Source of the DNA: Bremerella sp. TYQ1
GTDB lineage: Bacteria; Planctomycetota; Planctomycetia; Pirellulales; Pirellulaceae
Direction of reading: 5' to 3'
NCBI RefSeq assembly: GCF_020150455.1
Contig: NZ_CP083740.1
Span: 2,046,001-2,110,000, forward strand
DNA length: 64,000 bases
Shown: positions 1-8,506 of the stretch, in pieces
Layout: each line of letters opens with the position of its first letter
How positions within the stretch are numbered: position 1 is the stretch's first letter
The notes under the pieces: model-generated
What the model was told of the DNA's origin: nothing
What the model saw: the letters and a program-made list of their open reading frames with translations, nothing else
Database searches by the model: none
Position numbers and translations under genes: made by a program

Positions 1-13
1 CGAGCGCGCACGA

Positions 14-50
14 AAAAGCCGCTCTGTGGAGAGATTCAGAGCGGCTTTCC
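14..50 (-). terminator. Rho-independent terminator of the small secreted protein gene
   Basis: An 11 bp perfect inverted repeat (arms 16-26 and 37-47) is followed on the minus strand by TTTTTC. It lies 30 bp beyond the stop of the minus-strand gene at 82-465, so it most likely ends that transcript. Confidence 0.75.
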
Positions 51-81
51 TGGGAATGGTTTTGATCTCGGCAAGCGAGAA

Positions 82-465
82 CTAGAACTTGGGGCGTTCC
101 AAATCCATGAAGTCGCTAATTGTCTCTGGCGGGCCCGGTTCCGGTTCGCTCGAGAACCAGCCGCCGAACCAGGACGATTCTTCCTTCTTCTTGGACGAAC
201 GATAGCCGCCGTTATAGCTGTATCGCTGCTTCTTTTTGTGGTCGTCCGCGTCGTTGAAAGGATTCATGTAGTCCGCGGTCGTCGAGAAGAAGTCTTTCGT
301 TCCCTTGTTCAGCTTTTGCAGCGTGCTGGGGCTTTTCGACTTCTTCGACGAAGACGAGCTCATCCAGCTCATAGGGTTGTACCATTCGGCCGATGCGACG
401 GCCGGAACCGACAAAGCGAGAACACCAACGAGTGTCCAGATGGTTAGTTGTTTGAAACGATTCAT
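82..465 (-). CDS. Small secreted Ser/Lys-rich protein of unknown function
   Basis: The 127-residue product begins with a clear Sec signal peptide: a basic start, a hydrophobic core at about 8-22, and the cleavage-like AVASAE at 22-27. The mature part is low-complexity, with a Ser run, Lys-rich patches, repeated aromatic/Pro motifs (NPMSW, NPFND, SSWFGGWF) and an acidic Pro-rich tail. I recognise no domain. Small exported basic proteins of this composition are frequent in Pirellulaceae, which is a general impression rather than a match. A strong terminator follows the stop, suggesting a single-gene transcript. It could be a cell-envelope protein; no function is proposed. Confidence 0.7.
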   Translation of the reverse strand: MNRFKQLTIWTLVGVLALSVPAVASAEWYNPMSWMSSSSSKKSKSPSTLQKLNKGTKDFFSTTADYMNPFNDADDHKKKQRYSYNGGYRSSKKKEESSWFGGWFSSEPEPGPPETISDFMDLERPKF

Positions 466-640
466 TTCTCCGACTCCCTCAGTAGAAATTTTGCAGGGGC
501 GGATAGTGTCAATTTCAGAAAGCCACGTCTAGACCAATTTGATGATTTTCTGATGGTGCGATAGCATCCACGCCGATTGTCCCCCAGAGCGATATTCCGT
601 AGAGTGACTGCGTTCCCATAACTGCAAAGAGGATGCACCG

Positions 641-1456
641 ATGACCAACGATTCGCCTCCAGTCGGTTTCCTTGGCGCCGGGCAAATGGCCCTGGCAATG
701 GCCCAAGGTTTCGTCACCCGCGGTGGCGTAAAAGCTGCTAAGATCCTGGCTGCCGATCCGTTCGAAGCAGCTCGAAGTCGTTTCGAGCAAACGATTTCCG
801 GGGCGAAGACAACCGACTCGAACCAGAAAGTGATCGACCAGAGCGATGTCGTCTTTATTGCGGTGAAGCCGCAAATGATGGCCGACGCAGCGAAGTCTTT
901 GACGAAAGTCCCTGAAAACTGCTTGCTGGTTTCGATTGCCGCTGGCGTCCCGATTTCTCGACTAAGTGAACTTTTTAGTACGAAACGCATCATACGAGTG
1001 ATGCCTAACACGCCCTGCTTGGTTGGCTTGGCAGCGTGCGCATTCTCCGCAGCAGAAGATTGCCAGCCAACTGATATCGAGCTTACCCAGAAGCTGCTCG
1101 AAGCCACCGGAGTGGCGCTGCAAGTTCCGGAGAAGCAACTGGATGCGGTGACCGGGCTGTCCGGAAGTGGTCCGGCATTCGTCTACATGATGATCGAAGC
1201 GATGAGCGATGCCGGCGTTCGTCAGGGCCTTCCACGGCACGTTGCGCTGCAGCTTGCTGCTCAAACGGTCAAAGGGGCTGCCGAGATGGTGATGAGCACC
1301 GGAGAGCATCCTGCGGCTTTGAAAGACAACGTGACCAGTCCCGGCGGGACGACCATTGCTGGTGTGCACGAACTCGAGAAAAAGGGCTTTCGTGCGGCAG
1401 TTATCGACGCAATTTCGGCTGCGACCGAGCGTTCTCGAGAATTAGGGCAGGATTGA
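641..1456 (+). CDS. proC: Pyrroline-5-carboxylate reductase
   Basis: The enzyme reduces 1-pyrroline-5-carboxylate to L-proline with NAD(P)H in the cytoplasm, the last step of proline synthesis. The 271 residues match the usual family length. An N-terminal Rossmann motif (VGFLGAGQMALAMAQGF, about 8-24) is followed by the typical VMPNTPCLVG segment. The C-terminal dimerisation domain has the signature SGSGPAFVYMMIEAM and the PGGTTIAG motif. The start is preceded by GAGGATG about 9 bases upstream. It stands alone, with a divergent secreted-protein gene before it and a short unknown gene after it. No other proline gene is near. Confidence 0.96.
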   Translation: MTNDSPPVGFLGAGQMALAMAQGFVTRGGVKAAKILAADPFEAARSRFEQTISGAKTTDSNQKVIDQSDVVFIAVKPQMMADAAKSLTKVPENCLLVSIAAGVPISRLSELFSTKRIIRVMPNTPCLVGLAACAFSAAEDCQPTDIELTQKLLEATGVALQVPEKQLDAVTGLSGSGPAFVYMMIEAMSDAGVRQGLPRHVALQLAAQTVKGAAEMVMSTGEHPAALKDNVTSPGGTTIAGVHELEKKGFRAAVIDAISAATERSRELGQD

Positions 1457-1528
1457 CAACGCAAACCGCCGATGCCAGTAATATAATAGAATGGTTAAAG
1501 AGACTGCCTGCATGAAAAGGAGTCGCCC

Positions 1529-1780
1529 ATGAGTTCGCTCTTTTGCATCATCGACGACAAACACGTACCGATCTACCGCATTTTATGGATCTCGGACGTA
1601 CCGCATTTTTGTGGTGAGGACGATTGCCAGTGCGAAGGTCGCTACGAGGTTCGCCTGGAACAAGGCGAATCGCTGTGGACCAATCGCGAAGAACGCGATG
1701 AAATCATCAAAGCCTTGGAAAAGTGGCATACCGGGGACGACCTGGACGCTGGTGGCCCTGACTTTGAAAACTGGTCCTAA
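1529..1780 (+). CDS. Conserved small acidic protein of unknown function
   Basis: An 83-residue soluble acidic protein with a strong ribosome binding site (AAGGAG at 1517-1522, 6 bases before ATG). The N-terminal half has a CIIDDKHVPIYR stretch and the cysteine-containing segment HFCGEDDCQCEGRYEVRL, spaced like a small metal site (Cys-x4-Cys-x-Cys). The C-terminal half is acidic and probably helical (ERDEIIKALEKWH). A TATAAT at 1482-1487 lies in the gap after proC, but the only good TTGACA is 23 bp away, too far for a standard promoter. No function is inferred. Confidence 0.75.
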   Translation: MSSLFCIIDDKHVPIYRILWISDVPHFCGEDDCQCEGRYEVRLEQGESLWTNREERDEIIKALEKWHTGDDLDAGGPDFENWS

Positions 1781-1816
1781 ACCTACCATCGCCATCCATC
1801 TATCACGCCATACAAA

Positions 1817-1855
1817 AAGGACCTGGTCGTTTTCGACCAGGTCCTTACTTTTTCG
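1817..1855. terminator. Bidirectional Rho-independent terminator
   Basis: A 13 bp perfect stem (1817-1829 with 1834-1846) has a TTTT loop. The plus strand continues TACTTTTTC and the minus strand TTTGTATGG following the T-rich stem end. It lies between the convergent genes ending at 1780 (plus) and 1899 (minus), and can serve both. Confidence 0.85.
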
Positions 1856-1898
1856 CTTTGGAGTTTTCCCGAATCTTTGCTACCGCGAATTAGGAAGC

Positions 1899-2093
1899 CT
1901 ATTTTTTGGCTGACTTCTTCTTGGCAGTCTTTTTCTTCGGAGCAGCGGCGCTGGCCTTTTTGGCACTTTTCTTCGTTGCCGCCTTGCTCGACGACTTCTT
2001 GCTGGTGGACTTCTTTTTGGCAGGGCTCTTGCCGAAGGCAGATTCCCATCCGGAAGCGTACTTTTCGGTGGAGCCCACACGAATGATAGACAC
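1899..2093 (-). CDS. Small Lys/Ala-rich, histone-H1-tail-like basic protein
   Basis: A 64-residue protein with two parts. Residues 1-22 (MSIIRVGSTEKYASGWESAFG) look like a defined motif. Residues 23-64 are an extremely basic Lys/Ala/Ser tail with SAKK and KKSTSKK repeats, resembling the tail of histone H1 or Hc1-type bacterial proteins. It starts at GTG, supported by a perfect AGGAGG (complement of 2102-2107) 8 bases upstream. Another reading frame over the same DNA starts farther upstream but lacks this ribosome binding site. The tail suggests nucleic-acid binding, possibly nucleoid or ribosome-associated, which is inference from composition only. Confidence 0.8.
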   Translation of the reverse strand: MSIIRVGSTEKYASGWESAFGKSPAKKKSTSKKSSSKAATKKSAKKASAAAPKKKTAKKKSAKK

Positions 2094-2196
2094 GGTAAAA
2101 ACCTCCTAGAAACAGCTAATTCCTGAACAACGCTCAGGCACGTGATCTGTGTGTTAGTTAAAAACGTTTTTTGCGATGAGGTCAAGGACCAACATG

Positions 2197-3870
2197 CTAT
2201 CGCTTAAGCTTCTTGTACTTAAACCGGTGCGGTTCGTCCGCGTTCACGCCGAGACGCTCTTTACGCTGACGCTCGTAGGTATCGAAGTTCCCTTCGCACC
2301 AATGCACGTAACCATCCCCTTCAAAGGCAAGGATGTGGGTCGCAATTCGGTCGAGGAACCAGCGATCGTGGCTTGTTACGACGACGCAGCCGGCATAGTT
2401 CAAAATGGCTTCTTCTAGTGCTCGCAGCGTATCGACGTCCAAGTCGTTCGTCGGTTCGTCAAGAAGCAGCACGTTCGAGCCACGACGGAGCAATGTCGCC
2501 AGGTGAACGCGGTTTCGTTCACCCCCGGAAAGGACGCCGACTTTCTTCTCTTGATCGGGGCCTTTGAAATTAAAGCGCGAGACGTACGAACGAGCGTTAA
2601 TCTTGCGTTTGCCGAGCTCGATGGTATCGTGCCCGCCGCTGATCTCTTGGAACACGGTTTTCTCCGGATCCAACGCATCGCGCGACTGATCGACATACCC
2701 CAGTTCAACCGTATCGCCGATGCTGATTTCGCCTGAATCAGGCTGGTCTTGCCCAGTGAGCATCCGGAACAGGGTCGTCTTACCAGCCCCGTTCGGCCCA
2801 ATGATGCCGACGATACCGCCTGGCGGAAGATTGAAATTGAGGTTCTCGACCAGGACGTTGTCGTCAAACGCTTTGTTGACGTTTTTGACCTCGATGACTT
2901 TATTGCCGAGGTGCTTTCCTGGGGGGATCTGGATCTCAAATTCTTCTGGGTGATCCTCAAACTGCTCGGCGGCCATCTTTTCATAGGCGTTCACACGAGC
3001 TTTACCCTTGGACTGCTTCGCTTTGGCGGAAGAGCGAATCCATTCCAACTCCTTCTCCAAAGTCTTCTGACGAGCTTCGCTTTGCTTCTCTTCCACAGCG
3101 AGACGCTTTTGCTTTTGCTCCAGCCAGGAAGAGTAATTGCCCTCGAACGGAATGCCTTTGCCGCGGTCGAGTTCCAAAATCCAACCGGCAACGTTATCCA
3201 GGAAGTAACGATCGTGGGTCACCGCCACAATCGTCCCGTGATAAGCGTCCAGGTGATGCTCGAGCCACAGAATCGATTCGGCGTCCAAGTGGTTCGTCGG
3301 TTCGTCCAGCAGCAACAAGTCAGGCTTCTGTAGCAGCAGCTTACAAAGCGCGACGCGGCGGCGTTCACCGCCAGAAAGCTTCGTCACGTCTGCATCTGCA
3401 TCGGGCAGATTCATCGCGTTCATCGCGATTTCGATTTCGCGATCGAGCTCCCAACTGTTGGTCGCTTCAATCTTATCTTGCAACGTAGCCATCTCTTCGT
3501 AGAGGGCGTTCATCTCGTCTTCGGGAAGATCTTCCCCCAGCTTACCGGTGATCTCGTTAAAACGGGTCAGCAAACCGCGACGTTCCGCGACTGCTTCTTC
3601 CACATTTTCGAGGACATTCTTTTCCGGGTTAAGCTGTGGCTCCTGCGGCAAATATCCTGCCGTAAAGCCCGGCATAAGGCGAGCTTGTCCGTCAAACTCC
3701 TTATCGATTCCTGCCATGATCTTGAGGAGGGTACTCTTCCCGGCACCATTTCTTCCTAAAACGCCAATTTTTGCGCCTGGATAGAAAGATAACCAAACCT
3801 CCTTTAAGACTTCACGTGGACCAATCTTCTTGGTCATCCGTTCCATTTGGAAGATAAAGTTCTTGCTCAT
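2197..3870 (-). CDS. ettA: Energy-dependent translational throttle protein EttA (ABC-F ATPase)
   Basis: ABC-F proteins bind the ribosomal E site and couple translation to ATP/ADP levels; EttA gates the first peptide bond. The 557 residues are nearly the length of E. coli EttA. Two ABC ATPase domains are visible. The first has Walker [10 protein letters not shown] near residue 39, signature [12 protein letters not shown] and Walker [13 protein letters not shown]. The second has GPNGAGKTT, signature [12 protein letters not shown] and [11 protein letters not shown]. They are joined by a charged linker ([16 protein letters not shown]) typical of the P-site tRNA interaction motif. There are no membrane segments. 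The gene seems monocistronic, and a weak promoter-like TATAGA (complement of 3921-3926) lies upstream. Confidence 0.96.
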   Translation of the reverse strand: MSKNFIFQMERMTKKIGPREVLKEVWLSFYPGAKIGVLGRNGAGKSTLLKIMAGIDKEFDGQARLMPGFTAGYLPQEPQLNPEKNVLENVEEAVAERRGLLTRFNEITGKLGEDLPEDEMNALYEEMATLQDKIEATNSWELDREIEIAMNAMNLPDADADVTKLSGGERRRVALCKLLLQKPDLLLLDEPTNHLDAESILWLEHHLDAYHGTIVAVTHDRYFLDNVAGWILELDRGKGIPFEGNYSSWLEQKQKRLAVEEKQSEARQKTLEKELEWIRSSAKAKQSKGKARVNAYEKMAAEQFEDHPEEFEIQIPPGKHLGNKVIEVKNVNKAFDDNVLVENLNFNLPPGGIVGIIGPNGAGKTTLFRMLTGQDQPDSGEISIGDTVELGYVDQSRDALDPEKTVFQEISGGHDTIELGKRKINARSYVSRFNFKGPDQEKKVGVLSGGERNRVHLATLLRRGSNVLLLDEPTNDLDVDTLRALEEAILNYAGCVVVTSHDRWFLDRIATHILAFEGDGYVHWCEGNFDTYERQRKERLGVNADEPHRFKYKKLKR

Positions 3871-4017
3871 TGGAATCGCTAAATCGCCTATTAGTGGAAA
3901 ACTTCTAGTCGTTGCGCTTATCTATACTGTTAAGCTATCATGTGCCGCAATGTAAAAATAGCTACCGCAGAGCCATTTCCTTCGGGAAATTATCTGCCGT
4001 CACTACAAATTTAATGC

Positions 4018-4045
4018 TTGCAAGCACGCATTTCTCTGATACGAT
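4018..4045 (+). promoter_or_regulatory. Candidate promoter of the intergenic RNA
   Basis: A -35-like TTGCAA (4018-4023) and a -10-like TACGAT (4040-4045) are separated by 16 bp, each matching 4 of 6 consensus bases. It would start transcription at about 4052, upstream of a series of hairpins ending in an orphan terminator. Planctomycete promoters can deviate, so this is tentative. Confidence 0.35.
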
Positions 4046-4051
4046 CGACCG

Positions 4052-4214
4052 TGTTGGAAGCACACTCCAACGCTCACTAATCTCATATCTTGTCGGTACG
4101 AAGTGAATTCAGTTTCGAGGATTACCATCCCCATTCCTCGCCCCGCCAAAAACTGAGTTTGTCTCGCACCTTCCCGATCAACAGCGTGGCTAGTCCCCCT
4201 AGCCACGCTTTTTT
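4052..4214 (+). ncRNA. Candidate structured small RNA between ettA and guaA
   Basis: Both flanking genes are on the minus strand, yet this interval ends in a strong plus-strand Rho-independent terminator, so something other than those genes should be transcribed here. Reading the inferred RNA gives three stems. The first is GTTGGA/TCCAAC (4053-4058 with 4066-4071). The second is a two-part helix, with outer arms about 4106-4115 with 4150-4159, inner arms CGAGGA/TCCTCG at 4116-4121 with 4135-4140, and a 9-base one-sided bulge. The third is the terminator stem. No open reading frame with a ribosome binding site fits the interval. I see no match to tRNA, 5S, SRP RNA or tmRNA signatures. Positions 3871-4017 hold nothing else I can support. 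Confidence 0.45.
4183..4214 (+). terminator. Rho-independent terminator of the intergenic RNA
   Basis: An 11 bp perfect stem (4183-4193 with 4199-4209) with a five-base C-rich loop is followed directly by six T on the plus strand. The minus strand has no T run, so the signal is directional and cannot belong to guaA or ettA. Confidence 0.85.
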
Positions 4215-4269
4215 CGTTTCTTATCTTCTTCACAGCGGTCGCTCAGGACATGAGGATCCGCTTGTTCGC

Positions 4270-5853
4270 TTATTCCCACTCGATCGTGGCCGGCGGCTTC
4301 GTACTGATATCGTAACAGACACGATTGACGCCTTTGACTTCGTTGATGATTCGTGTCGAGATGCGTGCCAAGACGTCATACGGAAGGTCGCTCCACGTTG
4401 CCGTCATGAAGTCATCCGTATCGACGCAACGAACACAAACCGCATTGTCATACGTTCGGGCATCTCCCATCACGCCAACGCTTTGCACAGGCAGCAACAC
4501 CGCGAAGCACTGTGAGGTTTGACGATAGAGGTTGGCCGACTTGATTTCGTTCACGACAATCGCGTCCGCTTCTCGCAGAACAGCCAACTTTTCTTCGGTT
4601 ACTTCGCCCAAGCAGCGAACCGCGAGACCAGGCCCAGGGAAAGGATGACGCCAAACAATATCTTCCGGCAGGCCCAGTTCGATGCCCAAACGCCGGACTT
4701 CGTCTTTAAACAAGTCACGTAGCGGCTCGACTAAATCGAAACCAAGTTCCTCGGGCAAACCACCCACGTTATGGTGCAATTTGATCACGGCGGCAGGTCC
4801 GTCTTGGGCGGCACCACTTTCGATCACGTCGGGGTAAAGCGTCCCTTGGGCCAAGTACTTGGCATCCTTGATCTTCGTTGCTTCTTCTTTGAAGCACTCG
4901 ATGAACTCGTAACCGATCCGGCGTCGCTTTTCCTGTGGATCAGAGATGCCTTCCAGCTTCTTCAAGAAGCGTTCCCGGGCATTCACGACATGCAAGTCGG
5001 TTTTGAAATGGGACGAGAATTCGGCAATAACAGCCGCTTCTTCATCTTTTCTCAGCAGACCGTTGTCGACCAGGATGCAGGAAAGCTGATCGCCAATGGC
5101 TCTATATAGCAGAGCGGCAACTACCGACGAATCGACACCGCCGGAAAGCCCACAGATTACGCGAGCATCGCCCACTTCTTCGCGAATTCGAGCAATCGTC
5201 TCGCGTGCGAAATCGCCCAGTTTCCAGGTTCCTTCGCACCCGCAAATGGTGATCACGAAATTTCGCAGAATCTGACTGCCAAGCGGCGTATGAGTTACTT
5301 CGGGATGGAACTGAATGCCGAACTGCTTGTGCTCGACGTGACGCATCGCAGCCACTGGGCAAGTTCGCGTCGATGCCAAAGGACGGAACAAACCGCTGAT
5401 CTGCTCGACCTGATCGCCGTGACTCATCCAAACGTCGGTTTCGTCAGGCAAGCCGGCCAGCAGATCGTTGGCGTCGTTGATTTTGATATGAGCGTGACCA
5501 TATTCCCGGGCCGACGCATTTCGCACGTTGCCACCGAAACGATCACACATCAGTTGCATGCCGTAACAGATGCCCAGGATCGGAATGTCCAGATCGAAGA
5601 TGCCAGGATCACACTTCGGTGCATCTTGTTCGTACACACTCGAAGGCCCGCCAGAGAGAATGATGCCTTGCGGTGCCAACTCGCGAATACGCTCGGCGGT
5701 GATGTCATGCCGAACGATCTCGCAGTAAACGTGCTGTTCACGCACGCGGCGAGCAATCAACTGGGCATACTGCGAACCAAAGTCGAGAACGAGCACGCGT
5801 TCCGAATAGATATCGGTGGCACCAGGGGAATTGACGGAGGCGGTATCAGGCAT
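4270..5853 (-). CDS. guaA: GMP synthase (glutamine-hydrolysing)
   Basis: Converts XMP to GMP with glutamine and ATP in the cytoplasm. In order, the class I glutamine amidotransferase has the nucleophile motif [12 protein letters not shown] (Cys about 96) and FHPEVTHT for the His/Glu pair. The ATP pyrophosphatase domain has [10 protein letters not shown]. The C-terminal dimerisation domain ends in the family-typical KPPATIEWE. From this start it is 527 residues, the usual length. An in-frame ATG at 5929-5931 would add 26 residues not found in the family and encoded by a hairpin with a T tract. A promoter at 5943-5971 puts transcription start near 5936, so the inner ATG is preferred. Confidence 0.95.
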   Translation of the reverse strand: MPDTASVNSPGATDIYSERVLVLDFGSQYAQLIARRVREQHVYCEIVRHDITAERIRELAPQGIILSGGPSSVYEQDAPKCDPGIFDLDIPILGICYGMQLMCDRFGGNVRNASAREYGHAHIKINDANDLLAGLPDETDVWMSHGDQVEQISGLFRPLASTRTCPVAAMRHVEHKQFGIQFHPEVTHTPLGSQILRNFVITICGCEGTWKLGDFARETIARIREEVGDARVICGLSGGVDSSVVAALLYRAIGDQLSCILVDNGLLRKDEEAAVIAEFSSHFKTDLHVVNARERFLKKLEGISDPQEKRRRIGYEFIECFKEEATKIKDAKYLAQGTLYPDVIESGAAQDGPAAVIKLHHNVGGLPEELGFDLVEPLRDLFKDEVRRLGIELGLPEDIVWRHPFPGPGLAVRCLGEVTEEKLAVLREADAIVVNEIKSANLYRQTSQCFAVLLPVQSVGVMGDARTYDNAVCVRCVDTDDFMTATWSDLPYDVLARISTRIINEVKGVNRVCYDISTKPPATIEWE

Positions 5854-5900
5854 GGTTTCCGTCCGTGATCGTTGGGCCGAGAAAGCCGGACCAGGAAATG

Positions 5901-5927
5901 AAAAATCCCGCCGAACTATGGGGCGGG
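5901..5927 (-). promoter_or_regulatory. Terminator-like hairpin in the guaA 5' leader (possible attenuator)
   Basis: On the minus strand CCCGCC and GGCGGG (complement of 5922-5927 and 5907-5912) form a six GC-pair stem with a nine-base loop, followed by ATTTTT. It lies between the putative guaA promoter and the preferred start codon. The shape is that of an intrinsic terminator, so it may attenuate guaA transcription. The signal that would control it is not visible. Confidence 0.45.
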
Positions 5928-5942
5928 ACATGGAAACGGGCG

Positions 5943-5971
5943 ATTATATCGCGACTTTTGCAAGCGTCCAA
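5943..5971 (-). promoter_or_regulatory. Candidate guaA promoter
   Basis: A perfect TATAAT (complement of 5943-5948) and TTGGAC (complement of 5966-5971) are separated by exactly 17 bp. Transcription would start at about 5936, leaving an 83-base leader before the ATG at 5853. Confidence 0.55.
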
Positions 5972-6136
5972 CCGTCTGCTAGTCCGTTTGGGGTGAAGTC
6001 GCGGGAAACCTTCCAATAGTTCCCGCGGAACACTTCAAGCAAGCCGCCGCAGGACCACCCATATGGGTGAAACGCCGCGAATCAGAATTACTGAGGCCCC
6101 TCCTATCCCAGTGGCAGCCTCGTTCGAAAGCAGAAA

Positions 6137-6191
6137 GCGGGCTGAGCTTTGATGCTTCCGTTCTGCCAAACGGGAACTAGCTCGAGCCCGC
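6137..6191 (-). terminator. Long imperfect hairpin after the lipoprotein gene
   Basis: Arms 6137-6148 and 6179-6191 pair over 12 bp (GCGGGCT with AGCCCGC, then GAGCT with AGCTC) with one bulged base. The loop contains a second hairpin, CCGTT/AACGG (6158-6162 with 6169-6173). On the minus strand it is followed by a weak TTTCTGCTTT. It lies 41 bases past the stop at 6232, so it is a probable but atypical terminator. The remainder of 5972-6231 shows nothing else. Confidence 0.45.
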
Positions 6192-6231
6192 CACCTGTCG
6201 TACGCGTGGGTGGGGATCGTACGAAATTGGT

Positions 6232-6657
6232 TTACTTAGGCGGATCGACCTCGAAGTCGATCGAGTTCGCCCCTGGATTGACTTCGGCAGTCAGTTCCGA
6301 CGTTCGAAGGTCCGCATACTTCTCGTGAACGAGCGACTTCGACGTTGCGATCGAGCGACCACTTCGATCGTCGCCCCCGGCCGAGCTGACTTTCGAGACA
6401 ATCGTCACCTGATAGCGCCCGGCCGGAGCCCCATCACCTGGCTCGACCGATGACAATTCGTACGATCCATCCGGAGCGATTCGCGAAGACGCACTGACCG
6501 GAGGATTTTGCGAAGTAAACGTGATCCGGCCCCCAGTAACAGCTTGGCCATCGGTTCGCGTTATTTTGCCGGTGACTTCCGAATTGCCTGACGAATTGCA
6601 CCCAAACAGAGGTGCCGTCGCGACAAGACAGAGTGTTACCCAACTGAGACGTTGCAT
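6232..6657 (-). CDS. Small lipoprotein with transthyretin/carboxypeptidase-regulatory-like fold
   Basis: The 141-residue protein has a lipoprotein signal peptide with the lipobox LFGC (Cys about 19). A beta-rich domain follows with the pattern SEVTGKITRTDGQAVTGGRITF and DGSYELSSVEPGDGAPAGRYQVTIV, typical of the carboxypeptidase regulatory-like family. The start is chosen because GAGGAAAG stands 4 bases before this ATG; an upstream in-frame ATG would add a non-signal N-terminus. It lies 56 bases downstream of the DUF1559 gene on the same strand, probably one operon. The same pair recurs at 29024-30568. It is presumably anchored in the envelope; its function is unknown. Confidence 0.85.
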   Translation of the reverse strand: MQRLSWVTLCLVATAPLFGCNSSGNSEVTGKITRTDGQAVTGGRITFTSQNPPVSASSRIAPDGSYELSSVEPGDGAPAGRYQVTIVSKVSSAGGDDRSGRSIATSKSLVHEKYADLRTSELTAEVNPGANSIDFEVDPPK

Positions 6658-6713
6658 AGGACTTTCCTCGAGTAGGAGTGAATGATGAAAATGCGTAACA
6701 ATACGGGGCGAAG

Positions 6714-7721
6714 TTACTGAATCGAGTTCACTTCGCCGTCGTTGCACATCACCATTCGTTCCAGAACGATCTGGCTCATAGTCGGGGAAATCGTCTGCAC
6801 GGCACCGTCAGCCAACAGCATGTTGACAACATTGCCGGAGTGCCAGCTACCCAATTGTGGTTCGCCAGCATTATGCAGGTTGTAAATCACATCTTGCGGC
6901 CCCTTTGCAAACCCGCGACCGCGAACCGGCAGCAGCAAGCCATGAGCACGTCCCCAACTGCCGAAGTTGAAGATCACCCCGTCACGTTCGCCGTTTTCTG
7001 GCGTGCAGCAAGCCCCGAGCTTTTCCGATGGAACATGCTTTTCGGCGAATAGAGCCGTGTTGCTCAAACCATCAGTCACGCGGGCAAACGAATCGCGTCC
7101 ACTCCAAGTGGTGACAGTTACCGAGTCAAGATTCGGGATGCCACTGTGATTGGTCTTCGCCATTCGCAAAGCTTGACGCTGATTCGACTGGCTGGCATCG
7201 TTGTGCAAATTCCACTCGTCCCATCCGGTGTTTCCGCCGTGGTAAGTCACAATTCCGTAGTCATAGGCAGCAAAGCCAGAGCCATCGTAGTGATTGCCAC
7301 CGTTGCCATTCATTTCACGAGCCGATCGGGAAGGGCACATGAAAATGCTTAGCCCCTTGGCACCTTCCGACGTCAACGCGGTTAGATTCACGCCACGGTC
7401 AGGCTGGGTCAGCATGTCCATCTGGTTGTACAGATTGTCTTGCTCCAAGTAAGGAAGCAACAGCGAGAAAGCGGAATGGCCTTCTTTGCCGACCGCCAGA
7501 GGCACCATCTTGTCGTACGTATCATGGAAGTTATGAACGGCCAAACCGAGCTGTTTCATGTTGGCAGTGCACTGCATGCGACGAGCAGCTTCGCGAGCTT
7601 GCTGCACGGCCGGCAACAGTAAAGCGATCAACACACCGATGATGGCGATCACGACCAACAACTCAACAAGGGTGAAACCTCGCTGCGTACGATTTGAATT
7701 GCTGAAACGAAAGTTAGACAT
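6714..7721 (-). CDS. DUF1559 family protein with type II/IV pilin-like N-terminus
   Basis: The 335 residues begin with the prepilin cleavage/methylation motif [18 protein letters not shown], continuing into the DUF1559 core ([17 protein letters not shown]). The C-terminal part has the conserved [14 protein letters not shown] segment. This family is massively expanded in planctomycetes. The hydrophobic helix suggests export by a pseudopilin-type pathway and processing by a prepilin peptidase. It is followed by a small lipoprotein gene, an arrangement repeated later in this window. The individual role of these paralogues is not known. AAGG upstream of the ATG is a plausible ribosome binding site. 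Confidence 0.95.
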   Translation of the reverse strand: MSNFRFSNSNRTQRGFTLVELLVVIAIIGVLIALLLPAVQQAREAARRMQCTANMKQLGLAVHNFHDTYDKMVPLAVGKEGHSAFSLLLPYLEQDNLYNQMDMLTQPDRGVNLTALTSEGAKGLSIFMCPSRSAREMNGNGGNHYDGSGFAAYDYGIVTYHGGNTGWDEWNLHNDASQSNQRQALRMAKTNHSGIPNLDSVTVTTWSGRDSFARVTDGLSNTALFAEKHVPSEKLGACCTPENGERDGVIFNFGSWGRAHGLLLPVRGRGFAKGPQDVIYNLHNAGEPQLGSWHSGNVVNMLLADGAVQTISPTMSQIVLERMVMCNDGEVNSIQ

Positions 7722-8506
7722 TGGCAGGAACCTTCTGGATTAGGGATGTTGTGAATAGAGCATGCCGAATCAGGACAAACTCGATCCATGAGGACTTCTT
7801 ATGAGCCCCGACAGGTGTCAGTCAGAATTTTTCCGCGACTTTACGCCGTCAAATCGCTTTGGGGAGAACTGGGCGGGATTAGATGACCAACAAGACTGTC
7901 GATCTGGCAGTTAATCCTCGCCAATTGCGTCAAGCGATTAATTCAGTTTACTTTTCGTAACAGATAGGGACCATGAAAGATTGCACAAGGACACCACACT
8001 CTTTCACTTGTTAAGAATTCGCCCTAAATCTCGAAATAACTATGACATGCGAGTTTAAGAGTACGGCTACCCGCAAGCGGGTTTAATACGGCACATTTCC
8101 CCAACAAGCTGCCCGTCGCTTCTCGGTGCCCGGAATCGAATTACACCAGAATCAATTCATAGCTAAATCGACATCAAACGTGCCGAAAAAACACAAAAAC
8201 GGGCAAGATGATCTTCTTCAATTGGCTCAAGCGGATTAGACGTTAGACGAGCGTTTCGGTTGAGAACTAAAAACTGCGTCCATCGTTTCGGCTCTGCTAG
8301 GGAAGTGGGTGAAAGGGTGCCATTTCCTGGAAAGCTGATTGCTATCACCGGAGGCTAAATCGCGAAAAAGTCCGTTTCGCGTGGTAATCGATCGACAATA
8401 CGTACGGTTAATGCGGAGTTACCGAGAACCGTTAAGCCTTTGTGAGCCTCGTTTACCCGCCGCTGAATTGCCGTAAGATGAAGGAAAAACCCGAGGTGGA
8501 ACCACG
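7722..8506. other. Long intergenic region between divergent DUF1559 and surE genes
   Basis: This 785-base stretch is AT-richer than its surroundings and must hold the promoters of both divergent genes. I see no convincing gene. The short open frames on the minus strand at 8163-8546 lack ribosome binding sites and protein-like composition. A compact hairpin, ACCCGC/GCGGGT (about 8073-8086) followed by TTTAAT, is the only structure noted. Confidence 0.6.

Noticed and set aside
1453..1487. TTGACA and TATAAT between proC and the next gene
   Set aside because: Spacing is 23 bp, too long for a standard promoter, and TTGACA overlaps the proC stop.
1880..2185. 101-codon minus-strand frame overlapping the Lys-rich small gene
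   Set aside because: The 64-residue frame has AGGAGG at correct spacing, while the longer one is Arg/Pro-rich without a ribosome binding site.
5854..5931. Longer guaA start at 5931
   Set aside because: The extra 26 residues are not family-like, they encode a hairpin with a T tract, and the start would be only 5 bases from the predicted transcript start.
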